9,054 nt of DNA from Chloroflexota bacterium (GCA_028875085.1 JAPPFU010000049.1:1-9054), one strand, 5' to 3'. Shown: positions 1 through 6,077, counted from the stretch's first letter. Notes: generated from the sequence alone by a model not told the origin. Numbers and translations: made by a program.

Positions 1-1
1 C

Positions 2-514
2 GCGGCGCGCGTGCGCCCGACGGAGATCGAGTCGGTGGTCGTGCGCGCCGCTCCCGCGCTGCGTCCGTGGTGCGAGCCTCTTGAGGAACGGAGGCGCCCG
101 CCCAACCCGACGTCGGCGGCCAACAGTATCCTCTACGGCGCCGCCAAGGGGTTGGCCAACGGCCAGGTCGTCTTGGCCGACTTTACCCCCGTCGGCCTAG
201 CGCAGGAAGAGGCGCTGCGCGTCGCCGCGCTCACCTCCTGCGAGGTCGACGACGCCTACGCGGGCCGCGCCGTCGTTGAGGTTCGCACGGCGGACGGGCG
301 CGTGTTCACGGAGCGTGTGGATACGCCCCTTGGCCATCCTAGCCGTCCGCTGAGCGAGGAACAGTTGGCGGCCAAGTTCGAGGACTGTGCGGGCTACGCG
401 GCCTGCGGACTGGACGCCGCCCAGGTGCGGGAACTGCTCGACGCGCTCCAGTCGTTGGAGGCGTTGGCGGACGTGCGGCGGCTAGGGGACCTGGCGCGAG
501 GCGGCGCGGATTAG
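2..514 (+). CDS. MmgE/PrpD family protein, C-terminal part (5' end outside window)
   Basis: The reading frame is open from base 2 and ends at TAG 512-514, leaving 170 residues of a family that is usually about 450 long, so the N-terminal catalytic domain lies off the left edge. The visible part has the C-terminal domain signature: NPTSAANSILYGAAKGL followed by the V-L-x-x-F-T stretch, an alternating beta segment (VVEVRTADGRVF), and then the family hallmark TPLGHPSRPLSEEQLAAKF with the trailing FEDCAGYA. Known members include 2-methylcitrate dehydratase and cis-aconitate decarboxylase, and many are of unknown substrate. The key catalytic residues are not visible here, so the reaction cannot be named. 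The last four bases overlap the stop of the convergent small gene. The expression signals lie outside the window. The family call is firm; the substrate is unknown. Confidence 0.85.
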   Translation, partial: AARVRPTEIESVVVRAAPALRPWCEPLEERRRPPNPTSAANSILYGAAKGLANGQVVLADFTPVGLAQEEALRVAALTSCEVDDAYAGRAVVEVRTADGRVFTERVDTPLGHPSRPLSEEQLAAKFEDCAGYAACGLDAAQVRELLDALQSLEALADVRRLGDLARGGAD

Positions 515-738
515 AGACCGGCGTCGTCGATGGGGCGCGGGCGTTCGCGGGTGGCCGGCGCGACGAGCGGAACGAAGAACTCGTGGTCGAGGCGCGTCAG
601 CGCCTCCAGCTCCAGCGGGTCGAGGTAGATCTCGTCGTCCGAGCCGAGGTCTTTGATGTGCAGGCGCACGCCGTTGGCCGAATCGTCCAGACGTATCTCG
701 ACCATGGCGAACTCGCTTTGGAGCACAACGGGGTCCAT
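511..738 (-). CDS. Small acidic protein, third gene of the dioxygenase operon (unknown function)
   Basis: A 75-residue protein I do not recognise. It starts at ATG 738-736 behind a good ribosome binding site (GGAGG six bases upstream) and begins 13 bases after the beta-subunit stop, so it is very likely co-transcribed and translated from the dioxygenase mRNA. The frame stays open upstream inside the beta gene, but the site fixes this start. The sequence has alternating beta-like segments (MVEIRLDD, GVRLHIKDLG, DEIYLDP) followed by a short helix (LELEALTRLDHEFF) and a Pro/Arg-rich tail. It has 17 Asp/Glu against 7 Arg/Lys, no cysteine, no signal peptide and no membrane segment. The lack of cysteine rules out a ferredoxin, so it is not the missing electron carrier. 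A dedicated assembly or regulatory partner of the dioxygenase is possible but is inference from position alone. It ends in TAA, overlapping the PrpD-family stop. Confidence 0.8.
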   Translation of the reverse strand: MDPVVLQSEFAMVEIRLDDSANGVRLHIKDLGSDDEIYLDPLELEALTRLDHEFFVPLVAPATRERPRPIDDAGL

Positions 739-751
739 CGGCGCCTCCGGT

Positions 752-1258
752 TCAGATGAGGAAGGAGAGATTGATGAGGGGCATGTGGCGGTTGATGAGC
801 ACCACCTTCTTGTGGGCGATGCGCCAACGCTCCTCGTAGCGCAGCACGTAGAGGCACTTGGCGGGCAGCGCGCGCAGATCGCCAAGGCCCAGCTGGCGGT
901 GGTCGCCGGAGCGTACCTCGTACACGACCAGGTTGCAGCGCACCTTGGCTTCGTTGTCTGCGTCGCCGGGCGAGACCTGGACGTTGGTGACGCTGTGGAC
1001 GGTGCGCGACGGCGGCGACTGGGCGAAGTTGCGCTCGTGGGCGAGTTGGTGGACGCGTAGCGCGCGCAGTTGCGCGTCGTCCCACAGGATGGAGGTCGCC
1101 CTGGTTGGATCGGAGTGCTCCTCTATCGGGATCCAGTAGATGGCGTCCTCGGTGAACAGGTCGAGCCAGGGAAAGAAGTCGCGCTCGTCGAGAAGGCGCG
1201 CCTCTTCGTACAGGAAGTCCTCCGCCTCTTGGCGCGTGATGCGGGCGGTCGAGACCAC
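752..1258 (-). CDS. Aromatic-ring-hydroxylating dioxygenase, beta subunit
   Basis: A 168-residue small subunit of a Rieske non-heme iron dioxygenase, with the NTF2/SnoaL-like fold of the BenB/AntB group. The N-terminal helix reads FLYEEARLLDERDFFPWLDLF (about residues 15-35) and continues into TEDAIYWIP, which is typical of the family. SPPSRTVHSVTNV (81-93) matches the conserved S-x-T-x-H-x-x-x-N stretch, and the C-terminal strand region has W-R-I-A-H-K-K-V-x-L-I-N (145-156). The length is normal (160-180). In known enzymes this subunit is structural and completes an alpha3beta3 hexamer in the cytoplasm. The start is GTG at 1258-1256, one base after the alpha stop codon, so translation is probably coupled; a GGAGG lies about 11 bases upstream inside the alpha gene. 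It ends in TGA, the only TGA stop in the window. Confidence 0.92.
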   Translation of the reverse strand: MVSTARITRQEAEDFLYEEARLLDERDFFPWLDLFTEDAIYWIPIEEHSDPTRATSILWDDAQLRALRVHQLAHERNFAQSPPSRTVHSVTNVQVSPGDADNEAKVRCNLVVYEVRSGDHRQLGLGDLRALPAKCLYVLRYEERWRIAHKKVVLINRHMPLINLSFLI

Positions 1259-1259
1259 G

Positions 1260-2540
1260 CTAGCGTCCGGCCTCCGTCCGCGCCATCACCTGCGCCCAAT
1301 GGCGATAGAGGGAGCGCTGGGGGACTTCGTCGGAGTAGTTGCCCATGCGCTCGCCGTTGGGGGCGACCTCTTCGCGCTGCATCCCCCGGTCAAGCACGAG
1401 CCACTCCATCCGTGCGTGGAGGCCGGTCTGGTTGGCCGCGAACATCTCCAGGTCGCTCGGATTCACCATGCCGGTGGTGCTCAGCTGGCGCGTGCCTTCG
1501 TAAAGGCGGCGGGTGTTGAAGTCGTCGGGCACGCCGTGGAGCCAGAAGGGGTGTGAGTAGACCTCGGTGTACTCCAGGGCAATGGGCTGGATGATGCGCA
1601 CCAGTTCGTCGAACAGGAAGACGTTGGGGAAGATGAAGGTGTGGCGGTTTGAGACGATCTCCTGTGCGCGGTCGTCGCCGTAGACCTCGCGCAGGCGGGC
1701 TTGATACTCCTCCGCGCGATGGGGAAGGCCGCGTCCAACGCCGCGCCCATCGCGCGCGCCGCCCTCCAGTGTCGAGTGGCCGCCGGGGAAGCCGCGCGAG
1801 ATGCTGCCGCGCTTCACCAGGTCGCGCGCGGCGAAGTTGCCGATGCCGAATTCGCCGAAGGTGGAGAAGGCCGACTCGTGGACGATGCCCGGGTGGTAGC
1901 CGTCCACGCCGTTCTCGCACTGGAACTTCCAGTTGCCCAGATAGGCGTAGCGGTGTGGATGGAGCACCTTGTGCTCGCCGCCGATGCTGCGGTCAGCCCA
2001 CAGGTCTACGTGCTCCTTCACGGGCGACAGGTGCTCATCGAGCTCGGGGACGTCGGCAGAAAGGCTGGCGAAGATGAGGCCCCGGTAGGAGTCCACCTTG
2101 GCGACGCGGATGAGGCTGAGGCCGCGCGTGGAGAAGCCCTCCGGATAGCGCCCGCCGTCGGGAACCCCGATCAACTCACCGCTGTTGCGGTACGTCCACG
2201 CGTGATAGGGGCAGCGGAAGTTCTGGGAGTTGCCGTAGTTCTCGCGGCAGATGGCATTGGCGCGGTGGCGGCAGACGTTGAGGAGTGCGTAGACGGCGCC
2301 GTCCTTGTCGCGGGTGAGGATGATGGGGTAGCGCCCGATCTGTGCCGTCTTGTAGTCGCCAGGCTGGGCGATTTCGCTGTCGTGGCCGACGTAGACCCAC
2401 GTCTTCTCGAAGATCTCCGCGATCTCCCGCTCGAAGACCTCCTGCTCCCTGTAGACGCGCGAACTGACGCGGAAGGTCTTGTCGGTAATCTCGACCAACT
2501 CCGCGTAGCCGCGTTGCGTAGTTGCTTGCTGCGTGGCCAT
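1260..2540 (-). CDS. Aromatic-ring-hydroxylating dioxygenase, Rieske alpha subunit
   Basis: The 426-residue catalytic subunit of a Rieske oxygenase, closest by eye to the benzoate/anthranilate dioxygenase (BenA/AntA) group. It would insert both atoms of O2 into an aromatic ring using electrons from a reductase chain. The Rieske [2Fe-2S] site is intact: C90-x-H92 and C110-x2-H113 (CPYH). The mononuclear iron site is also complete: bridging D213, H216 and H221 in NGVDGYHPGIVH, and D363 in NPSDLEMF as third ligand. The start at ATG 2540-2538 is set by AAGGAGG five bases upstream. An upstream in-frame ATG at 2612-2610 lies within the promoter spacer and would not be transcribed from it. It is the first gene of the alpha-beta-small protein operon. 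No ferredoxin or reductase gene is nearby, so electrons must come from elsewhere. The substrate cannot be read from the sequence. Confidence 0.95.
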   Translation of the reverse strand: MATQQATTQRGYAELVEITDKTFRVSSRVYREQEVFEREIAEIFEKTWVYVGHDSEIAQPGDYKTAQIGRYPIILTRDKDGAVYALLNVCRHRANAICRENYGNSQNFRCPYHAWTYRNSGELIGVPDGGRYPEGFSTRGLSLIRVAKVDSYRGLIFASLSADVPELDEHLSPVKEHVDLWADRSIGGEHKVLHPHRYAYLGNWKFQCENGVDGYHPGIVHESAFSTFGEFGIGNFAARDLVKRGSISRGFPGGHSTLEGGARDGRGVGRGLPHRAEEYQARLREVYGDDRAQEIVSNRHTFIFPNVFLFDELVRIIQPIALEYTEVYSHPFWLHGVPDDFNTRRLYEGTRQLSTTGMVNPSDLEMFAANQTGLHARMEWLVLDRGMQREEVAPNGERMGNYSDEVPQRSLYRHWAQVMARTEAGR

Positions 2541-2545
2541 AAAGG

Positions 2546-2552
2546 CCTCCTT
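2546..2552 (-). promoter_or_regulatory. Ribosome binding site of the dioxygenase alpha gene
   Basis: On the minus strand the sequence AAGGAGG lies five bases before ATG 2540-2538. It is a perfect complement to the usual 16S 3' end and the strongest such site seen in the window. It decides the start of the alpha subunit against the longer frame that begins at 2612. Confidence 0.85.
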
Positions 2553-2603
2553 AGGCGGCTGGGCGCCGGTTGGGGGCGCGCAGCGCACGCTGGACTCGGT
2601 GGC

Positions 2604-2632
2604 GTTGTACACCCACCCCCGTGGAGTGTCAA
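2604..2632 (-). promoter_or_regulatory. Probable sigma-70-type promoter of the dioxygenase operon
   Basis: On the minus strand a perfect -35 box TTGACA (2632-2627) is followed by exactly 17 bases and a -10 box TACAAC (2609-2604; four of six consensus positions). The predicted transcript start is near 2597, giving a leader of about 57 bases that ends in the AAGGAGG site. The spacer contains a short inverted repeat, CCAC-CCCC-GTGG (2613-2624 on the plus strand), which could bind a regulator, although its four-base arms are weak evidence. Confidence 0.65.
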
Positions 2633-2731
2633 CGGCGCGGGCCGCCGCCGCGCGGCGCTATCATGCGGCCAATCCTGCGCGCGGCCTGTTCGGGGCGCGC
2701 CGGACACCCGCCGGAAGCAGAGAGAATCAGC

Positions 2732-3985
2732 ATGCAGGAGAACGCGCCCAGCCCCTCGGCGGCGGAGCAGGACGCCGAACCGCTGTGGGAGTACGCCGCC
2801 TCGCGCGGGATGAGCCGCCGCGAGTTCCTGCGTCTGCTGGTGGCGGGCGGCTCGGCGGCGGTGCTGGCCGCTTGCGTCGGCCCCTCGGCACTGAGCAGCA
2901 CGCCCACGCCCACAGCGACGCCGCCCGCCGCGCCCTGGTTCAAAGACCCCGCGCCCTTCATCCGCCGCGACGACAAGGGCTTGGAGACGCGGCTCGAGAC
3001 CTTGCATGGCGTCATCACGCCCAACGACCTCTTTTTCGTGCGCAACAACTCCGTCAGCATCGACGTGAGCGCCTCCGACTGGCGGCTGTCAGTCGAGGGC
3101 GACGCGGTGGCGGAGCCGATGGAGTTGACCTACGACGACGTGAAGGCGCTTCCCAGTCGCACGCTGATCTCCTACCTCGAGTGCGCGGGCAACCACCGCG
3201 CCCTGTTCGACGTCGTTCAGGGACGCAAGGCGTCGGGGACGCAATGGATGACGGGCGCGGTGGGCAACGGGGAATGGGTGGGCGTCGCGCTGCGCGACGT
3301 GCTCACGCTGGCGGGCATCCACGCCAGCGCCGTGAGCGTGCTGCTGGTGGGCCTGGACGCCGATTCGCCGGAGGGGGGATTCCGCTACGTGCTGCCTGCG
3401 GAGAAGGCGATGGACCCCGATACGCTGCTGGCCTACGTGCTGAACGGGGAGGCGCTGCCCAAAGACCACGGCTTCCCCCTCCGCGCGCTCGTGCCGGGGT
3501 GGGTGGGCAGCGCGAGCGTCAAGTGGCTCGGGCGCATCGTCGCCTCCTCCCGGCAACTATGGACGCGCAACAACACCACGTCCTACGTGCTCATCGGCGA
3601 CCGCTACCCGCCGGAGGGTGAGGCGCAGGGCAAGCCCGTAACCGAACAGATCATCAAGAGCGCCCTGGCGTTGCCCTGGCCCGCCGAGTTGGCGGCGGGT
3701 AAGCATCGCGTCCACGGCTACGCGCACTCCCCGGCGGCGCCCATCGCCCGTGTGCAGTGGAGCGCCGACGGCGGGCGCGAGTGGGCCGACGCCGAGCTGT
3801 CGGGGCGGCAGGCGGACCGCTCTTGGGCGCGATTCGAGTTCGTGTGGGATGCGGCCCGGGGCGAGCGCGTGCTCATGACGCGCGCCACCGACGCAGTTGG
3901 CAACACGCAGCCCGACAGCGTGCCCTTCAACGAGAAAGGTTACCTGTTCAATCAGCCTGCGCCGCATCCTATCCGCGTAACCTAG
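2732..3985 (+). CDS. Sulfite oxidase-family molybdopterin oxidoreductase, Tat-exported lipoprotein
   Basis: A 417-residue protein of the SUOX family. The N-terminus carries a twin-arginine signal (SRREFLRLL, R29-R30), a hydrophobic stretch and a lipobox LAAC with C48 as the lipidated residue, then a Thr/Pro-rich tether (about 53-68). It should be folded with cofactor, exported by Tat and anchored on the outer face of the membrane. The molybdenum-ligand cysteine is C151 in ECAGNHR; R156 sits where human sulfite oxidase has a substrate-binding arginine, and R104 (FFVRNN) matches another. HGFPLR (H246-R251) and VKWL (K264) are the usual pterin contacts. The C-terminal third is the dimerisation domain (PWPAELAAGKHRVHGYA onward). 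There is no heme domain and no cytochrome gene nearby, so the electron acceptor is unknown. A weak ribosome site (AGAGAG) precedes ATG 2732; ATG 2810, directly before the twin arginines, is an alternative. A TATCAT (2659-2664) could be its -10 box, without a clear -35. Sulfite is the likely but unproven substrate. Confidence 0.92.
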   Translation: MQENAPSPSAAEQDAEPLWEYAASRGMSRREFLRLLVAGGSAAVLAACVGPSALSSTPTPTATPPAAPWFKDPAPFIRRDDKGLETRLETLHGVITPNDLFFVRNNSVSIDVSASDWRLSVEGDAVAEPMELTYDDVKALPSRTLISYLECAGNHRALFDVVQGRKASGTQWMTGAVGNGEWVGVALRDVLTLAGIHASAVSVLLVGLDADSPEGGFRYVLPAEKAMDPDTLLAYVLNGEALPKDHGFPLRALVPGWVGSASVKWLGRIVASSRQLWTRNNTTSYVLIGDRYPPEGEAQGKPVTEQIIKSALALPWPAELAAGKHRVHGYAHSPAAPIARVQWSADGGREWADAELSGRQADRSWARFEFVWDAARGERVLMTRATDAVGNTQPDSVPFNEKGYLFNQPAPHPIRVT

Positions 3986-4005
3986 CGCCGCGTCCCCTCT
4001 CCGTC

Positions 4006-4025
4006 ATTCCCGCGAAAGCGGGAAT
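4006..4025. repeat. Palindromic dispersed-repeat unit, ATTCCC-N8-GGGAAT type
   Basis: A perfect inverted repeat, ATTCCCGC, loop GAAA, GCGGGAAT, 20 bases after the stop of the sulfite oxidase-like gene. With its flanks (GTC before, C after) it has the form of a repeat dispersed in many bacterial genomes, and it fits the Neisseria dRS3 consensus ATTCCC-N8-GGGAAT. Transcribed, it forms an eight-base-pair stem with a GNRA tetraloop that could stabilise or partly terminate the upstream message, but no T-run follows on either strand. Only one copy is in the window. Confidence 0.75.
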
Positions 4026-4065
4026 CTCGCTTCGATTCGGGTGAGGCATGGCGGAAGCGTTGCGC

Positions 4066-4105
4066 GGGGGCTTACCCTTGACCATCATCCTGCCGGGGGG
4101 CTTAC
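4066..4105 (+). repeat. Direct repeat GGGGGCTTAC, two copies 30 bp apart
   Basis: GGGGGCTTAC occurs at 4066-4075 and again at 4096-4105. In a wider 15-base frame (4061-4075 and 4091-4105) the copies agree at 13 positions. The 30-base period is close to three helical turns, so both would lie on about the same face of the DNA. The copies bracket the TTGACC box and the second runs into the -10 region of the downstream gene, which fits operator sites. No regulator gene is in the window. Confidence 0.5.
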
Positions 4106-4107
4106 TA
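4078..4107 (+). promoter_or_regulatory. Candidate promoter of the LLM-class oxidoreductase gene
   Basis: TTGACC (4078-4083, five of six -35 positions) is followed by 18 bases and TTACTA (4102-4107), a poor -10 match. The predicted transcript start would fall at or within a few bases of ATG 4112. No purine-rich ribosome site lies at the usual distance before this ATG, so a leaderless message is plausible. The -35 is convincing; the -10 and the leaderless reading are tentative. Confidence 0.4.
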
Positions 4108-4111
4108 CACT

Positions 4112-5059
4112 ATGCGCATCGACCTGCTGGCGCCGCTGCGGGCGAGCATCGAGGAGACGGTCGCGTTCGTCCGCCGCGCCGAGGCTGCCGGGGCGGCGGG
4201 CGTCGGCGTGCCCGACCATCTGGACTACGGGCGCGACGGGTTCGTGGCGCTCGCCCTGGCCGCGCGCGCGGCGCCGCGCATCGACCTCTACCCCGCCGTC
4301 GCCAGCGTGCTGACGCGCCATGTCTTTCAGCTGGCCGCGCTTGCCCGCACGATGCAGGAGATAGCGGGGGCGCGGTTCAAGCTCGTCATCGGGGCGGGCG
4401 GCAGTACGGCTGAGCAGACTGGCCAGCCGCCCGCCTCGCGCATGCGCATGCGCGAGGTCGCCGTGTCGATACGCGCGCTGCTCGCCGGGGAATCGGCCGA
4501 GTTTGGAACGAGCGCGCAGCAGCGCATCGAGGACGTGCTTCCGCCCGGCCCTCCGGTGCTGCTGGCGGCGTCGGGGCCGAAGGCGGTGCGCCTTGCGGGC
4601 GAGGTCGGCGACGGCGCGCTGCTCTTCACCGGCGTCTCCGCGCCGACGCGCGCGCTGGCCGCCGAGCTTGTCGCCGCCGGACGCGCCGAGAGCGGACGCG
4701 CGGGGCAGCCGTTCGAGACGACCTACGTCGTTCCCTTCTCCGTCGGCGGGAGCGCGGCGGAAGCGCGGGAGCGCGTGCGCGGCGCGGCGTTCAACTGGCT
4801 GCGCCTCGGACGCTTCAACGCCGGACTGACGCGCGCGGGCGTTTCGTGGCGCCTTCCGGAGTCGGCGCGAGCGCTCCCCGACGGCCTGTTGGCGGCCATC
4901 TGCGAGCACTTCTTCGTTACGGGGACGGCGGCGGATTGCGCGGTGCGTTTGGAGGCGCTGTCGGACGTGGGCGCCGAGCGCGCGTTGCTGATGCCCATCG
5001 GCGGCGCGGACGCGACGGAGGCCGCATTGGACGCGGCGGGGCGTCTGAGCGCGCCCTAG
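4112..5059 (+). CDS. LLM-class (luciferase-like) flavin/F420-dependent oxidoreductase
   Basis: A 315-residue single-domain TIM-barrel protein of the bacterial luciferase/methylene-tetrahydromethanopterin reductase superfamily, of normal length. Visible family features are the N-terminal AEAAGAAGVGVPDHLDYG (24-41), the second-strand block around YPAVASVLTRHVFQLA (60-75) leading to IAGARFKLVIGAGGS (85-98), and PPVLLAASGPKAVRLAGEVGDGALL (147-171), which corresponds to the conserved cofactor-proximal segment. GTAADCAVRLEAL (271-283) is the usual C-terminal helix of the Mer-like branch. Members use FMN or F420 and act as monooxygenases, dehydrogenases or reductases; the sequence alone does not say which. 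The enzyme is cytoplasmic, with no signal peptide. ATG 4112 starts the protein just after the candidate promoter. Its TAG stop shares the palindrome CTAG (5056-5059) with the stop of the convergent transporter gene, so no terminator fits between them. Confidence 0.88.
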   Translation: MRIDLLAPLRASIEETVAFVRRAEAAGAAGVGVPDHLDYGRDGFVALALAARAAPRIDLYPAVASVLTRHVFQLAALARTMQEIAGARFKLVIGAGGSTAEQTGQPPASRMRMREVAVSIRALLAGESAEFGTSAQQRIEDVLPPGPPVLLAASGPKAVRLAGEVGDGALLFTGVSAPTRALAAELVAAGRAESGRAGQPFETTYVVPFSVGGSAAEARERVRGAAFNWLRLGRFNAGLTRAGVSWRLPESARALPDGLLAAICEHFFVTGTAADCAVRLEALSDVGAERALLMPIGGADATEAALDAAGRLSAP

Positions 5060-6012
5060 AGCACCACGAGCAGCGACCCGGCGATGGAGAGCAGGACGCC
5101 GAGGATGACGCGCGGCTCGAAGGATTCCAAACGCCGGTTGATGAGGTAAGAGACGGGCAGCAGGAGCACGCTGGACGCCCGCATGATAGGCACCACGATG
5201 GTTACGGGCGCGACGCTGAGGGCGAGGTAGCGGAACATCTGCGCCGTCACCACGCTGAACGCGCTGACGACGAACCAGCGCCCGGTGCTCATATCGGCGC
5301 TGCGCAGGTTCCGCCGCACGCTCGGCAGCGCAAGCAGCGGCAGCAACACGGCGGTCGACGCGGCGTAGGCGGTGAGCGAGCCGAGCACGCCTAGCCCCGT
5401 GTCCTCGAGCGCCGAGCGGATCAGCAGCGGGCTGATGCTCCATGACGCGGCGTTCAGGACGCCGAACAGGTACCCCTCCACGTACTTGACGGGGGGCGCG
5501 GTGGGCTGAGCGATCACAGGGGACGCGCCTCCACTCCCACTCCCTCCCGCCACTCCGGCCGCGCTTGCGGCGGCCCGCGCCCCGGACGAACGGCGGAAGA
5601 CGATGACCGGGCCAAGCATCACCAGCGCGATGCCGCCCCACATCAGCGCCGTAACCTCCTCGCTCAGCAGCGCGACGGCAAGCAGGATGGAGAAGGGCGC
5701 GTTCGCCCCTTCCACGACGCGCGCGCGGTTCGCGCCTATCGCGCCGATGGCGCGGTGGTTGCAGTAGCGCCCCAGGATGAAGTGGTTCACGCCCGCAGCC
5801 GCCAGCATCAGGTAGCCGGTGGGCACGATGTCGCCGGCGCGGAACAGCTGCGCCGAAACGGCGGCGGCCAACAGCAGGAACACCACGCCGATGACGGAGC
5901 TGGAGTAGACGCCCTGGAGCGCCGACCCGCGCAGCATCCCCCGCCGCACGCTCGCCTGGTTCAAGGCGAAGCTCGCCGACGATAGCAGGATGTAGGCGAT
6001 GGCCAGTCCCAT
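5056..6012 (-). CDS. EamA/DMT-superfamily membrane transporter
   Basis: A 318-residue protein with about ten hydrophobic segments in two halves, the layout of EamA drug/metabolite transporters. The first half (1-140) begins MGLAIAYILLSSASFALNQ and ends in a helix around 121-139. A linker of about 35 residues rich in Ala, Gly, Ser and Pro (143-176) follows. The second half begins VEGYLFGVLNAASWSISPLL (178-197) and ends in ILGVLLSIAGSLLVVL at the C-terminus. Family members export amino acids, nucleotides or other metabolites; nothing here fixes the substrate. ATG 6012-6010 is chosen because the upstream open frame runs into the nuclease gene and has no transport features; the ribosome site before it is weak (GAAGAAGC). 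It is the last gene of the minus-strand run, 88 bases after the nuclease gene. The long linker is unusual but in frame. Confidence 0.88.
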   Translation of the reverse strand: MGLAIAYILLSSASFALNQASVRRGMLRGSALQGVYSSSVIGVVFLLLAAAVSAQLFRAGDIVPTGYLMLAAAGVNHFILGRYCNHRAIGAIGANRARVVEGANAPFSILLAVALLSEEVTALMWGGIALVMLGPVIVFRRSSGARAAASAAGVAGGSGSGGASPVIAQPTAPPVKYVEGYLFGVLNAASWSISPLLIRSALEDTGLGVLGSLTAYAASTAVLLPLLALPSVRRNLRSADMSTGRWFVVSAFSVVTAQMFRYLALSVAPVTIVVPIMRASSVLLLPVSYLINRRLESFEPRVILGVLLSIAGSLLVVL

Positions 6013-6020
6013 GCTTCTTC

Positions 6021-6077
6021 GCTGCCTCTGCGCGGTTAGGGAGGAGGCTGCCTCTCGCTCGCTGCCTCCCGTAGGAG
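6021..6077. repeat. GCTGCCTC triplicate including a 17-base match to the universal 16S site
   Basis: The gap between the nuclease-like and transporter genes (6013-6100) contains GCTGCCTC three times, at 6021-6028, 6047-6054 and 6061-6068. The third copy extends to GCTGCCTCCCGTAGGAG (6061-6077), identical to the first 17 bases of the EUB338 site, that is CTCCTACGGGAGGCAGC of 16S rRNA on the minus strand. As RNA this part can form CUCC-UACG-GGAG, a short stem with a UNCG tetraloop. Similarity to 16S does not continue past these bases, so it is not an rRNA gene. Confidence 0.5.

Noticed and set aside
2541..2612. N-terminal extension of the dioxygenase alpha subunit to ATG 2612
   Set aside because: The upstream codon lies between the -35 and -10 boxes, and the internal ATG 2540 has a perfect AAGGAGG.
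2646..2657. Twelve-base palindrome CGCCGCGCGGCG between the divergent genes
   Set aside because: It is made only of G and C in a region of nearly pure GC, so chance occurrence is likely.
1701..2813. A 370-residue plus-strand open frame antisense to the dioxygenase alpha gene
   Set aside because: It covers the Rieske and iron-site codons of a well-supported gene and has no recognisable domain or ribosome site.
4006..4025. Intrinsic terminator of the sulfite oxidase-like gene
   Set aside because: The stem is strong but no T-run follows on either strand; it fits a dispersed palindromic repeat better.
4085..5641. A 518-residue minus-strand open frame across the LLM gene and part of the transporter gene
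   Set aside because: It is rich in Arg, Ala and Gly, has no family features, and lies over two genes with clear motifs; such frames are common in very GC-rich DNA.
6061..6077. A 16S rRNA gene fragment
   Set aside because: Identity stops after 17 bases on both sides; neither the preceding nor the following conserved 16S segment is present.
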